Shown in pieces: positions 37,961-46,853 of a stretch of DNA of 64,000 nt (within the stretch, counting starts at the first letter, position 1; the number at the start of each line of letters is the position of its first letter). The stretch spans positions 741,290 through 805,289 of the forward strand of contig NZ_FNCO01000001.1 of assembly GCF_900100795.1 (NCBI RefSeq), given 5' to 3'. This DNA comes from Pseudomonas abietaniphila (lineage in GTDB: Bacteria > Pseudomonadota > Gammaproteobacteria > Pseudomonadales > Pseudomonadaceae). The notes beneath the pieces were generated by a model. That model saw nothing but the letters and a program-made list of their open reading frames with translations. It had not been told where the DNA came from and ran no database searches. Made by a program: the position numbers and the translations under genes.

Positions 37961-39822
37961 GTCCGCTGCGGTTGTCGTTGAACGCGTTGTTGCTGGGCTT
38001 CACCTTGGCGCTGGGGCTGATGCTGGCTTCCTGCACATCGGACATGAATCGGGCCATCGGTCAGGACCTGATCGAGGAGGGGCGCTACGAAGAAGGCCTG
38101 ACCAAGTTACAGGAGGCCGTCAATGCCAATCCCCGGGATGCGACCCTGCGCATCGCCCTGACATCAGGCAAGGCCCGAGTGGTCAAGACCTTGCTGACCA
38201 AGGCGGATTCCGAGCGCTCACAACGGGACTTCAACAGCGCGGCGATCGACTACTCGCGGGTGATCGCCATCGAACCCAGCAACGGCCGCGCCCGGGACGC
38301 GCTGTACCTGCTGGAGCAGATGCGCAACATCAACGACATGCTGATCAAGGGCCAGACCAGCCTGCGTCGCGGCGACCTGACGGGCGCCGAACAGCAGGCC
38401 CGCCAGGTGCTGGCGCTCGACCCACGGCACGAAGGGGCGATGGAGCTGATGCGCAACGTCGAACTGATGCGCACCCGCAACACCGTGTCCAACCCGCAGC
38501 TCAAGACCCGCCTGGAAAAACCGGTAACCTTGGAGTTTCGCGACGCCAACCTCAAGGTAATCTTCGAGGTGCTGTCCCAGGTCGCCGGGTTGAACTTCAT
38601 CTTCGACAAAGACATGCGTGCGGACTTGAAAGCCACGATCTTCGTGCGTGAAGTGCGCATCGAGGACGCCATCGATCTGCTGCTGCAACAGAACCAGCTG
38701 CACCAGAAAGTGGTGAATGACAACACGCTGCTGATCTACCCCGACTCGCCGCAGAAGGTGAAGGACTATCAGGAGCTGGTGATGCGCACCTTTTACCTGA
38801 CCAACACCGACGCCAATACGGCGCTGAACATGGTCAAGACCATGCTCAAGACCCGCGATGTGTTCATCGACGAGCGCCTCAACACCCTGACCATGCGTGA
38901 CACGCCGGATGCCATTCGCATGGCCGAGAAGCTGTTTTTCTCCCAGGACCAATCCAACCCTGAAGTGGTGCTCGAAGTGGAAGTGATGGAGGTCGCCCGT
39001 CAGCGCATTCTTGACCTGGGCCTGCAATGGCCGAACACCTTCGGGGTGATCAACAGCGACGGCACCGCGGTCAGCGTGCTCAACCAGCTCAAGGGCATCA
39101 ACTCCGGGCGGATCTCGATCTCGCCCTCGCCGCAACTGAAAATCAACGCCCAAGACAACGACGTGAACACCCTGGCCAGCCCGACCATTCGCGTCAGCAA
39201 CCGCGAACAGGCTCGGATTCACATCGGTCAACGCGTGCCGATCATCAGCGCCACCTCGGTGCCATCGACACAAGGTCCGGTGATCACTGAAAGCATCACG
39301 TACCTGGACGTCGGTCTGAAGCTGGAAGTGACGCCCATCGTGCACCTGGACAACGAGGTGGCGATCAAGATCGCGCTGGAAGTGAGTAACGCCACGCCGC
39401 TGGAACCGACCCGCCAGGGCACGATTCCGGTCCAGGTCGACACCCGTAACGCACAGACCACGCTGCGCCTGCACGACGGCGAAACCCAGATCCTCGCCGG
39501 CCTGGTGCGTAACGACAACAGCTCCACCGGCAACAAAATCCCCGGTTTGGGTGACATCCCGGGCTTCGGCCGCTTGTTCGGCAGCAACAAGGACACCGTC
39601 GGCAAGTCCGAGCTGGTGCTGTCGATCACGCCGCGCATCGTGCGCAACCTGCCGTATCAGGCGCCGAGCGACATGGAATTTGACTCCGGCACCGAAACCA
39701 GCATGCGCATGAATTCGGTCAACCCGGACATGGCGCCGGTGACCGTGGAAATCAACGGCCGGTCGGCGCCTCTGGCCGCCGTGCCTTCGGCTGCACCCGC
39801 TGCTGCTGCAGAGAGACCTTGA
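37957..39822 (+). CDS. Lipoprotein secretin (GspD/PilQ/MshL family) with TPR-like N-terminus
   Basis: This 621-residue protein has a lipoprotein signal ending LMLASC (cysteine 26). Residues about 40-175 form TPR-like repeats (IEEGRYEEGLTKLQEAVNANPRD; AAIDYSRVIAIEPSNGRARDAL). N0/N1-type domains follow (VTLEFRDANLKVIFEVLSQ) and then the secretin domain (PTIRVSNREQARIHIGQRVP; GETQILAGLVRN; IPGLGDIPGFGRLF). It forms the outer-membrane channel. The lipid anchor would make it self-piloting, and no separate pilotin gene is seen. It sits in an operon with PilP-like and pseudopilin genes. Confidence 0.92.
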   Translation: MSPLRLSLNALLLGFTLALGLMLASCTSDMNRAIGQDLIEEGRYEEGLTKLQEAVNANPRDATLRIALTSGKARVVKTLLTKADSERSQRDFNSAAIDYSRVIAIEPSNGRARDALYLLEQMRNINDMLIKGQTSLRRGDLTGAEQQARQVLALDPRHEGAMELMRNVELMRTRNTVSNPQLKTRLEKPVTLEFRDANLKVIFEVLSQVAGLNFIFDKDMRADLKATIFVREVRIEDAIDLLLQQNQLHQKVVNDNTLLIYPDSPQKVKDYQELVMRTFYLTNTDANTALNMVKTMLKTRDVFIDERLNTLTMRDTPDAIRMAEKLFFSQDQSNPEVVLEVEVMEVARQRILDLGLQWPNTFGVINSDGTAVSVLNQLKGINSGRISISPSPQLKINAQDNDVNTLASPTIRVSNREQARIHIGQRVPIISATSVPSTQGPVITESITYLDVGLKLEVTPIVHLDNEVAIKIALEVSNATPLEPTRQGTIPVQVDTRNAQTTLRLHDGETQILAGLVRNDNSSTGNKIPGLGDIPGFGRLFGSNKDTVGKSELVLSITPRIVRNLPYQAPSDMEFDSGTETSMRMNSVNPDMAPVTVEINGRSAPLAAVPSAAPAAAAERP

Positions 39823-39824
39823 GC

Positions 39825-40304
39825 ATGAACCGCCAGCGCGCCACCCGCGGTTTCACCCTGATCGAAATGGTCGTGACCCTCGCCATCGTCGGTCTGCTGG
39901 CGAGCATCGCCGCGCCATTGACCGAAACCGTGATTCGCCGTGGCAAGGAGCAGGAACTGCGCACCGCCTTGTACCAGATTCGCGATGCGCTGGACGCCTA
40001 CAAGCGTGCGGCCGACTCGGGAAGGATCGAGAAGTTGGTGGCCAGCAACGGGTATCCGGCCAACCTCAAGGTGTTGGTCGAGGGCGTGCGGGACTTGCGC
40101 AGCCCCAAGGGCGCGAAGATTTTTTTCCTGCGTCGTATTCCGCGCGATCCGTTTGGCAAACCCAAGCGTGAAGCGCAGGACGACTGGGGCCTGCGTTCCT
40201 ACGACAGCCCGGCGCAGAACCCCCGCGATGGTGAAGATGTGTTCGACGTTTACTCCAAAACACGCGGCAAGGGCCTCAACGGCATTGCCTATTCGGAGTG
40301 GTGA
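39825..40304 (+). CDS. Type II secretion-like pseudopilin
   Basis: This 159-residue protein has a prepilin signal: basic leader ending TRG, then FTLIEMVVTLAIVGLLASI with the glutamate at +5. The C-terminal part contains RRIPRDPFGK and DDWGLRSYDS, a GspG-like proline/tryptophan signature. ATG at 39825 lies just after the secretin stop. It is one of three pseudopilins in this operon, in addition to gspG at 19501. Confidence 0.88.
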   Translation: MNRQRATRGFTLIEMVVTLAIVGLLASIAAPLTETVIRRGKEQELRTALYQIRDALDAYKRAADSGRIEKLVASNGYPANLKVLVEGVRDLRSPKGAKIFFLRRIPRDPFGKPKREAQDDWGLRSYDSPAQNPRDGEDVFDVYSKTRGKGLNGIAYSEW

Positions 40305-40307
40305 GCC

Positions 40308-40682
40308 ATGAAAAAGCACAAGGGGTTCACGTTGATTGAGTTGCTGGTGGTCATGGCCATCATCGCCACGCTGATGACCATCGCCGTACCGCGCTATTTT
40401 TCCAGCCTGGAAAACTCCCGGGAAACGGCGCTGCGCCAAAGCCTGTCGGTGATGCGCGAGGCGCTGGATCACTACTACGGGGACACCGGCCATTATCCCG
40501 ACTCGCTGGAAGACATGGTCACTCATCGTTACCTGCGCAGCCTGCCGACCGACCCGATCACCGAGCGCAATGACATGTGGGTCATCGTCCCGCCACCGGA
40601 AGGTGTCGCAGGTACGGTGGCGGATATCAAAAGCGGGGCCACCGGGAGGGCGCGTGATGGCAGTCTCTTCGGTCAATGGTAA
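40308..40682 (+). CDS. Type II secretion-like pseudopilin (short)
   Basis: This 124-residue prepilin has a very short leader (MKKHKG) and then FTLIELLVVMAIIATLMTIAV. The C-terminal domain has YPDSLEDMV and LPTDPITERNDMWVIV, as in GspG/GspH-type pseudopilins. It starts 3 bp after the previous gene; the next gene begins 26 bp before its end. Confidence 0.88.
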   Translation: MKKHKGFTLIELLVVMAIIATLMTIAVPRYFSSLENSRETALRQSLSVMREALDHYYGDTGHYPDSLEDMVTHRYLRSLPTDPITERNDMWVIVPPPEGVAGTVADIKSGATGRARDGSLFGQW

Positions 40683-41271
40683 GTCGCTCGCTTTTGCGGG
40701 AGGCCAGCAAGGCTTCACCTACATGAGCGCGATGATGCTGATCGTTCTGATGGGCACGGCGCTGGCAGCCGTCGGCCAGGTCTGGTCCACCATTGGCGCC
40801 CGTGAGCGCGAAGTGCAACTGATCTGGGTCGGCACTCAGTACGCCCAGGCGCTGCGCAGCTATTACCGCAGTGGAACCGGCGTGTCTCAGTACCCGGCCA
40901 CGCTGGATGAACTCCTCGAAGACCATCGGTTTCCGTCGGTTCAACGGCACATCCGTCGCCTGTACCCGGACCCCATGACAGGCAGTGACGACTGGGGCCT
41001 GACCAAGTCCATCGACGGCCGCATCACCGGTGTCTACAGCCTGTCCAGTCAGACCCCGCTGAAAACCGCGAACTTCCCGCCGCAGTGGCAGGAATTCGAA
41101 GACATGACCAGCTATGCCGACTGGCGTTTTGTGGCTGAAAAAGCCTTCCTGGAATCCTCGAACAATCGCCCGGCAGGGGCACCTGGCACCGTGGGCGCAC
41201 CGCCGGGCAACGGACCGGGTGTGTCGCTGGGAACGTCCCTGGGCACACCGTTGGGAGGGGGCAGCCAATGA
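40657..41271 (+). CDS. Pseudopilin-like protein with Gly/Pro-rich tail
   Basis: This 204-residue protein has a prepilin-like start (GGQQG, then FTYMSAMMLIVLMGTALAAV). The usual +5 glutamate is replaced (FTYMS), as in GspK-type tip pseudopilins. The body carries YPATLDELLEDHRFPSVQRH and RRLYPDPMTGSDDWGL; the last 35 residues are rich in Gly, Pro and Ala. ATG at 40657 follows GGGAGGG. Its stop overlaps the csgE start (ATGA), directly coupling secretion and curli genes. Confidence 0.8.
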   Translation: MAVSSVNGKSLAFAGGQQGFTYMSAMMLIVLMGTALAAVGQVWSTIGAREREVQLIWVGTQYAQALRSYYRSGTGVSQYPATLDELLEDHRFPSVQRHIRRLYPDPMTGSDDWGLTKSIDGRITGVYSLSSQTPLKTANFPPQWQEFEDMTSYADWRFVAEKAFLESSNNRPAGAPGTVGAPPGNGPGVSLGTSLGTPLGGGSQ

Positions 41272-41702
41272 ACGCAGTCGGCCTTCACCTCAAAGGGTTG
41301 TGTCTGAAAGAGATCGGGTTGTGCGCCGCATTGCTGATCGGCGGCCTGGCGGCTGCCGTCGGGCATGCCGACGAGGAAGACGAGATGATGGGGTTCATCG
41401 TCGACGACTGCATTTCGCTGGTCGGCCATAACTTCTACAACGCGTTTACCGACCGCCTGCGCGCCACCAGCCGCCTGGATTTCAACCTCGTGGTGCGTGA
41501 ACGGCCCGACCCGCGCTGGGGCAGCCTGATCTGGGTCGAGTACGACCAGCGCATCGTGTACCGCCGCTTTATCGCACCCAACGCCACCGAAACCCGCGAA
41601 CTGGCAGTGCAAGCCGCCGACGACGTTCGCGCGGCGGTGGTTCAACGCAAGCTGCAAGTCCAATTGCAGGACAACATTGATCTGGGGAAGGACGAACTAT
41701 GA
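41268..41702 (+). CDS. csgE: Curli assembly factor CsgE
   Basis: This 144-residue protein has a signal peptide ending VGHA and the CsgE domain: DDCISLVGHNFYNAFTDRLR, LVVRERPDPRWGSLIWVEY and IVYRRFIAP. In E. coli CsgE caps the CsgG channel and guides curlin subunits to it. The gene overlaps the pseudopilin-like gene upstream and csgF downstream by 4 bp each, so it belongs to the secretion operon. Confidence 0.93.
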   Translation: MNAVGLHLKGLCLKEIGLCAALLIGGLAAAVGHADEEDEMMGFIVDDCISLVGHNFYNAFTDRLRATSRLDFNLVVRERPDPRWGSLIWVEYDQRIVYRRFIAPNATETRELAVQAADDVRAAVVQRKLQVQLQDNIDLGKDEL

Positions 41703-42112
41703 ACAGAACAATAACGGCCGTCTCGACCTGCCTGTTCCTGACTGGATTCAGCGTGCTGAGTCAGGCCACCGAACTGGTGTACACACCGGTGAACCCGAAT
41801 TTCGGAGGCAACCCGCTCAACGGCCCCACGTTGCTCAACGAAGCGCAGGCGCAGAACGACTATAAGGACCCGGACCTGAAACGGTCGAGCACGGCGGGGA
41901 CGACGGCACTGGAGCGGTTCAGCCAGCAGCTGCAATCAAGCTTGCTGTCCCAGGTGCTCACCAATATCCGTAACGGCAACAGCGGCAGCCTGACCACGGA
42001 TGCCTTTATCGTCAACGTCATCGACGATTCGGGCTCCTTGAGCATCCAGATCACCGATCGGGTCACGGGCGAAATCTCGGAAGTAAACGTCAACGGACTC
42101 ACCTCCAACTGA
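41699..42112 (+). CDS. csgF: Curli assembly factor CsgF
   Basis: This 137-residue protein has a signal peptide ending SQA, followed by the CsgF N-terminal motif ELVYTPVNPNFGGNPLNG, which inserts into the CsgG pore, and a C-terminal part with FIVNVIDDSGSLSIQITD. CsgF couples secretion to nucleation by CsgB at the cell surface. ATG at 41699 overlaps the csgE stop. Confidence 0.94.
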   Translation: MNRTITAVSTCLFLTGFSVLSQATELVYTPVNPNFGGNPLNGPTLLNEAQAQNDYKDPDLKRSSTAGTTALERFSQQLQSSLLSQVLTNIRNGNSGSLTTDAFIVNVIDDSGSLSIQITDRVTGEISEVNVNGLTSN

Positions 42113-42144
42113 CGGGTGCTGAAGTTCCAAAGGAGCGAAAGACC

Positions 42145-43026
42145 ATGAAAAAGTGCATCACCGTTCTGATGCTGGTCGCAGCCCTTCAAGGCTGCGCCGT
42201 CCGCGAGCCGATGCCGGCCGAACAGGCGAAGGAAACCCCGACCCTGACGCCACGCGCGTCGACCTATTACGACCTGTTGTCCATGCCGCGGCCCAAAGGG
42301 CGCCTGGTGGCGGTGGTCTACGGTTTTCGTGACCAGACCGGGCAGTACAAACCCACGCCGGCCAGTTCGTTCTCCACCAGCGTCACCCAAGGCGCTGCCA
42401 GCATGCTGATGGATGCCATGCAGGCCAGCGGCTGGTTCGTGGTGCTCGAGCGCGAAGGGCTGCAGAATCTGCTGACCGAACGCAAGATCATCCGCGCCTC
42501 GCAGAAAAAACCGCCTGCCGTGGTGGGACCGAACGGTGCGCCGGTGAACGTGCAACTGCCCAACGAACTGCCGCCCTTGCAAGCGGCGAACCTGATGCTC
42601 GAAGGCGGCATCGTGGCGTACGACACCAATGTGCGCAGCGGCGGGGAGGGCGCGCGCTATCTGGGTATCGGTGCCTCTCAGGAGTACCGGGTGGATCAGG
42701 TGACCATCAACCTGCGCGCCGTCGACGTGCGCAGCGGTCAGGTGCTGGCGAATGTGATGACCAGCAAGACCATCTACTCGACCAGTTACAACGCCGGGGT
42801 GTTCAAGTTCGTGGAGTTCAAGAAGCTGCTTGAACTGGAGGCGGGCTACACCACCAACGAGCCAGCGCAGTTGTGTGTGCTGTCGGCGATCGAGGCGGCG
42901 GTGGGGCATCTGGTTGCGCAGGGGATCGAGCGGCACATGTGGCAGATCGCCGGGGATACCAGCGAGCCGAATGAGACACTGGACCGGTATTTGAGCCAGA
43001 ACAAGCCGGCGGAAGAAGGGCAGTGA
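42145..43026 (+). CDS. csgG: Curli secretion channel CsgG
   Basis: This 293-residue lipoprotein has signal VAALQGC (cysteine 17) and the CsgG domain: VAVVYGFRDQTGQYKP, GWFVVLEREGLQNLLTER, ANLMLEGGIVAYDTNV and TINLRAVDVRSGQVL. CsgG forms the nonameric outer-membrane pore for curlin subunits. It is the last gene of the long operon and is followed by a REPIN array. A GGAGCGA site precedes the ATG. Confidence 0.95.
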   Translation: MKKCITVLMLVAALQGCAVREPMPAEQAKETPTLTPRASTYYDLLSMPRPKGRLVAVVYGFRDQTGQYKPTPASSFSTSVTQGAASMLMDAMQASGWFVVLEREGLQNLLTERKIIRASQKKPPAVVGPNGAPVNVQLPNELPPLQAANLMLEGGIVAYDTNVRSGGEGARYLGIGASQEYRVDQVTINLRAVDVRSGQVLANVMTSKTIYSTSYNAGVFKFVEFKKLLELEAGYTTNEPAQLCVLSAIEAAVGHLVAQGIERHMWQIAGDTSEPNETLDRYLSQNKPAEEGQ

Positions 43027-43059
43027 GGGCGCTTCGCTCGGTGAATTGGATAGGTGCGG

Positions 43060-44230
43060 AACATCCCGCATGCACCGGTCTGGCTGCCGGTTCCCGGCAG
43101 ATCGTCCGTTGACGCGGTCCCTGTAGGAGCGCGCTTGCCCGCGATCTACCGCGCAGCGGTAGCAAAATCAGACGACTCGATGATGCCTGACACCCCGCAT
43201 GCACAGGTCTTGCTGCCGGTTCCCGGGAGATCGTCCGAGTGCGGCCCAGAGCAAGCGTGCTCCTACACTGAGACGTGAAGTTCGGGAGATGGATGCCGAA
43301 TGAAAAAACCGAAGAGCGTTGGCTTCAGATCAGAACCATCAGGTTGAAGGGGTTCCTGTAGGAGCGCGGCTTGCCCCGCGATCTACCGCGTAGCGGTAGC
43401 AAAATCAGACGACTCGATGATGCCTGCTACCCCGCATGCACAGGTCTTGCTGCCGGTTCCCGGCAGATCGTCCGAGTGCGGCCCAGAGCAAGCGTGCTCC
43501 TACACTGAGACGTGTAGTTCGGGAGATGGATGCCCGAGTGAAAAAACCGAAGAGCGTTGGCTTCAGATCAGAACCATCAGGTTGAAGGGGTTCCTGTAGG
43601 AGCGCGGCTTGCCCCGCGATCTACCGCGCAGCGGTAGCAAAATCAGACGACTCGATGATGCCTGGCACCCCGCATGCACCGGTCTTGCTGCCGGTTCCCG
43701 GCAGATCGTCCGAGTGCGGCCCAGGGCAAGCGTGCTCCTACACTGAGACGTGTAGTTCGGGAGATGGATGCCCGAGTGAAAAAACCGAAGAGCGTTGGCT
43801 TCAGATCAGAACCATCAGGTTGAAGGGGTTCCTGTAGGAGCGCGGCTTGCCCCGCGATCTACCGCGCAGCGGTAGCAAAATCAGACGACTCGATGATGCC
43901 TGGCACCCCGTATGCACCGGTCTTGCTGCCGGTTCCCGGCAGATCGCGGGACGAGCCACGCTCCTACACTGAGATGTGGAGTTCGGGAGATGGATGCCCG
44001 AGTGAAACGTGCAAAAAGCTTTAGCTCCAGACCAGCAACAGAAACACCAAGTTGACGCGGTCCCTGTAGGAGCGCGCTTGCCCGCGATCTACCGCGCAGC
44101 GGTAGCAAAACCAGGCGACTCGAATCTACCTGCTACCCCGCATGCACAAGTCTTGCTGCCGGTTCCCGGCAGATCGTCCGAGTGCGGCCCAGAGCAAGCG
44201 TGCTCCTACACTGAGACGTGAAGTTCGGGA
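43060..44230. repeat. Tandem REPIN array, five units of about 232-238 bp
   Basis: Units begin with CCTGTAGGAGCGCG at 43120, 43355, 43593, 43831 and 44063; a partial unit precedes the first. Each has a left GTAGGAGC-type REP, a conserved middle containing CTACCGCGCAGCGGTAG and TGCCGGTTCCCGGCAGATCG, and a right arm ending GCTCCTACACTGAG. The middle copies are nearly identical to each other. It contains short open frames that are only repeats of the array. Confidence 0.9.
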
Positions 44231-44254
44231 GATCTGATAGTACCCACGCGGTCC

Positions 44255-44382
44255 GCCTCAGATCGGTGGGAGTCAGCTGGCTGACGAATGCGGGTTGTCA
44301 TTCACCGTCGCTGTAGCTGACCCACCGCATTCGTCCGAAGTGCGGCCCATGCCCTCGTAACCTCGGACGTCTCCCACGGGTA
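44255..44382. repeat. Second palindromic repeat family, copy 1
   Basis: The arms GGTGGGAG/CTCCCAC and GACGAATGC/GCATTCGTC form a nested palindrome. Related copies lie at 54551-54672 and 63120-63231. Confidence 0.75.
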
Positions 44383-44405
44383 TCGCAGCGCAGACGAAAT
44401 ATCTT

Positions 44406-44460
44406 GATCGTACCCACGCTCCGCGTGGGCATGCAGGTTTTGACGCTCTGCGTCTACTGG
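44406..44460. repeat. Third repeat family (GATCGTWCCMACGCTC type), partial
   Basis: TGATCGTACCCACGCTCCGC with GTGGGCATGCAGG and GACGCTCTGCGTC is a common Pseudomonas intergenic repeat. A full hairpin copy lies at 63251-63357. Confidence 0.6.
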
Positions 44461-44575
44461 ATCGGTGGTGCACCTCAGATCTGTGGGAGGAGCCAGGATG
44501 AAGGCGTAACGCTTCTGCCTTTACGGTTAGGCAGAACCCAACCATTTGCCCCCACCGCAAATAATGGATATTCAC

Positions 44576-44661
44576 CCAACCCAACCCAACCCAACCCAAT
44601 CCAATCCAATCCAATCCAATCCAATCCCAATCCCAATCCCAATCCCAATCCCAATCCCAAT
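44576..44661. repeat. Composite microsatellite: 4 CCAAC, 6 CCAAT, 6 CCCAAT
   Basis: There are 86 bp of uninterrupted short tandem repeats that change from 5-bp to 6-bp units. It lies beyond the csgA terminator on the csgA side of the csgG-csgA convergent gap and codes for nothing convincing. Confidence 0.95.
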
Positions 44662-44744
44662 CCAGTCAGGAAGACCGCATTCGCGACCGTCGTAACCTCC
44701 GATTGCTCCTACAGGTTTCGGCGTCCGCCCAGCAGACCGAGACC

Positions 44745-44771
44745 AAACAAAAAGCCGCCTTTCGGCGGCTT
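44745..44771 (-). terminator. Rho-independent terminator of the csgBA operon
   Basis: On the minus strand, AGCCGCC-GAAA-GGCGGCT is followed by five T residues, 21 bases after the csgA stop. Confidence 0.9.
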
Positions 44772-44790
44772 CGAAATCCAGCTGAACCCA

Positions 44791-46236
44791 CTATTGCTGA
44801 CGCACGCTCGCCACGTTCGCAGAACCCACCTGAGTCACACTCGCCGCCTGATTGGTAGCGCTCTGGTTCACGTTCGCGGTGTTCCCATTACCGGTTTGAC
44901 TCACATACGCCGTGTTGTAGCTGTCAGCCTGCTTGACCGTCGCAATGTTCGCGTCGCCATCCTGATAGGTGTACGAACGGTTGTCGCTGCCCGACTGCGT
45001 GATATCGGTCGTGTTGCCGTTCCCGAAGCTGTTGCCCGTCGCGTAGTTACCATCGCCGCGCTGATCGGCAATCAGAATGTTGTCGCTGCCGTTCTGCTCG
45101 AAATACAGCTCGTTGTAGTTGTCGTTCTGGGTCACCTTCGCATCGTTACGCGCGCCGTCCTGTTTCAGGTTGCTGAGGTTGCCGACGCCTTTCTGTGTCA
45201 GGTTGATGCTGTTTTGCTGACCGTTCTGGTTCAGGAATGCCGTCTGACCACTACCGAACTGCCCACCCGGCTTGGTGTTCTCGTAATCGCTGGCGTACAC
45301 CTTGTTTCCCGAGCCGGTCGCGACGGCCGTCAGGTTGTGACCGGTGCCGTCCTGGGAACTGTAGTGCAGGTTGTCCTGGCCATTCTGGGACACGTTGGTG
45401 GTGCTGCTGGTGACGAAGTATTGCGTAACGCTTGCAGCGTTGCGATCACCCCACTGGATGATGGCGCCCATGTTGTTGGCACCCTGGTACTGATCGACGA
45501 TGCCTTCGTTGAAAGTACCGGTCTGGTTGACGCTCGAATGGCTGTTGGTCTGCGCATCCTGGAACATCTGTACGGTGTTGTACTGACCCAGTTGGTCGAC
45601 CGTAATCGAGCCACCCAGGCCATTGCGCTGGTCGGTGTATGCGTAGTTGCCTTCGCCGTTCTGATTGATCTGGATCTGCCCGTTGAAGTGACTGACCTGT
45701 TCGCTGTAACCCTGGTTGCCATCGCCACGCTGGGTGATCTGCGCGCTGTTGTTGCTGCCGCCGAAGAGTTGCTCGGCGGCGATGTCGTTCGCGCTGCCGG
45801 CCTGATCCGTAGTGATGGTGCTGCCAATCTGGCTGTCCTGATAGGCGAAAACCATATTGTTGTTGCCCGACTGTTGGGTCGTGATCCGGTTGCCGCTCCC
45901 CAACGACTGACTGGCATGGGTATTGTTGCGCTGATCGGCCTGGCGCTGGGTAATCTTGCTCGCCACTTCCTGAAGCTGCTCGCCATAAGCGCCGTTCTGG
46001 TTGCCGTTCTGCAACTGGTCGATCTGTGAATTGGTGTCCTGCTGGAAGGCAGCGGTGTCGTTGCCGTCACCGATCTGCACCTGCTGGACGCTGGCTTGGG
46101 CCGCCGTTATCTGCTGCACGTCGGCGGTGTTGCCCGTACCGTTCTGGTACTGGGTGGACAGGCTGTTGGCCGCCATGGCGTGTCCGGTAAGCATGACCAG
46201 AACAGCCGCAGCGACAGGGGTGAGTTTAAAAAGCAT
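44791..46236 (-). CDS. csgA: Major curlin CsgA-like amyloid subunit, expanded repeat number
   Basis: This 481-residue protein has a signal peptide ending HAMA, then roughly twenty curlin-type repeats of about 22-23 residues with spaced Gln, Gly, Asn and Gln (QSGNNNMVFAYQ, QSGSDNRSYTYQ, QTGNGNTANVNQ). E. coli CsgA has five repeats in 151 residues, so this fibre subunit is about three times longer. It is almost free of cysteine and lysine and should form an extracellular amyloid. A strong AGGAGG site precedes the ATG. It follows csgB by 43 bp and has its own terminator. Confidence 0.92.
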   Translation of the reverse strand: MLFKLTPVAAAVLVMLTGHAMAANSLSTQYQNGTGNTADVQQITAAQASVQQVQIGDGNDTAAFQQDTNSQIDQLQNGNQNGAYGEQLQEVASKITQRQADQRNNTHASQSLGSGNRITTQQSGNNNMVFAYQDSQIGSTITTDQAGSANDIAAEQLFGGSNNSAQITQRGDGNQGYSEQVSHFNGQIQINQNGEGNYAYTDQRNGLGGSITVDQLGQYNTVQMFQDAQTNSHSSVNQTGTFNEGIVDQYQGANNMGAIIQWGDRNAASVTQYFVTSSTTNVSQNGQDNLHYSSQDGTGHNLTAVATGSGNKVYASDYENTKPGGQFGSGQTAFLNQNGQQNSINLTQKGVGNLSNLKQDGARNDAKVTQNDNYNELYFEQNGSDNILIADQRGDGNYATGNSFGNGNTTDITQSGSDNRSYTYQDGDANIATVKQADSYNTAYVSQTGNGNTANVNQSATNQAASVTQVGSANVASVRQQ

Positions 46237-46279
46237 GATGTAGACCTCCTGATGGTTGGTTGCCGAGGTGTCGAGCGCG

Positions 46280-46774
46280 TCAATGCAGCTGACGAACCTC
46301 TACGCTCTGGCCATTTCCAGACTGACTGATGCTGCTCTGCAGCCCTGTGCCGGCCTGTTTGATGCTGGCGCTGTTGTTGGCGCCGTTCTGCGTGATTGCT
46401 GCCTGGTTGTTCGAACCGGTCTGCGTGATGTCCGCCTGGTTGCCATAACCCTGCTGGTTGATGGACGCCGAGAGATTGGAGCCCTGTTGCAGGATGTAAG
46501 CCTCTTGCGCGCTGCCGACCTGAACGATGTTGCCCAACAACGAGCTGCCGCTTTGCGACAGGCTGGCGATGTTCGACGAGCCTTGCTGCAGGATCGTCGC
46601 GTGCTGGCCGATGATCGAACTTCCGGGAAAGTTGATCGGCGCATCGCCCAGTTCCGAACCGCCGCCCAGCTCGTCGCCACCCGTGAACTCGTCCGCCTGC
46701 GCTGACAGGCAAACCAAGCCCAACGCCACAACCAGGGCGGCGCGGTACAGGGAACGGCAACGATGGACTGACAT
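46280..46774 (-). CDS. csgB: Minor curlin CsgB-like nucleator
   Basis: This 164-residue protein has a signal peptide ending SAQA, a short acidic/glycine linker (DEFTGGDELGGGSELGD) and about five curlin repeats (QQGSSNIASLSQ, QTGSNNQAAITQ, QSGNGQSVEVRQ). Its length, repeat count and place before csgA match the E. coli csgBA order. An AGGAGA site precedes the ATG. No promoter of its own is seen, so it is probably transcribed with the two genes upstream. Confidence 0.9.
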   Translation of the reverse strand: MSVHRCRSLYRAALVVALGLVCLSAQADEFTGGDELGGGSELGDAPINFPGSSIIGQHATILQQGSSNIASLSQSGSSLLGNIVQVGSAQEAYILQQGSNLSASINQQGYGNQADITQTGSNNQAAITQNGANNSASIKQAGTGLQSSISQSGNGQSVEVRQLH

Positions 46775-46816
46775 GGTGTTCTCCTGTCTAAAGCCGCGTG
46801 TGCGGCCCGCGACGTT

Positions 46817-46846
46817 GGCCCGCCTGCGTTTGCACGCAGGCGGGCC
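46817..46846 (-). terminator. Strong hairpin between the upstream secreted-protein gene and csgB
   Basis: GGCCCGCCTGCG and its complement form a 12-bp stem with a 6-base loop and no T-tract on either strand. It could attenuate read-through or protect the csgBA message from decay, rather than end transcription. Confidence 0.55.
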
Positions 46847-46853
46847 GGTTTCA

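Noticed and set aside
43054..43837. Three near-identical 60-74-residue open frames (M-x-P-x-TPHA-x-VLLPVPGRSSECGP...)
   Set aside because: They are the REPIN array read in one frame. They have no ribosome sites, and copies differ exactly with the DNA repeat.
43060..44230. Possible CRISPR array
   Set aside because: The whole 232-238-bp unit is repeated, there are no unique spacers of 30-40 bp, and no cas genes are present.
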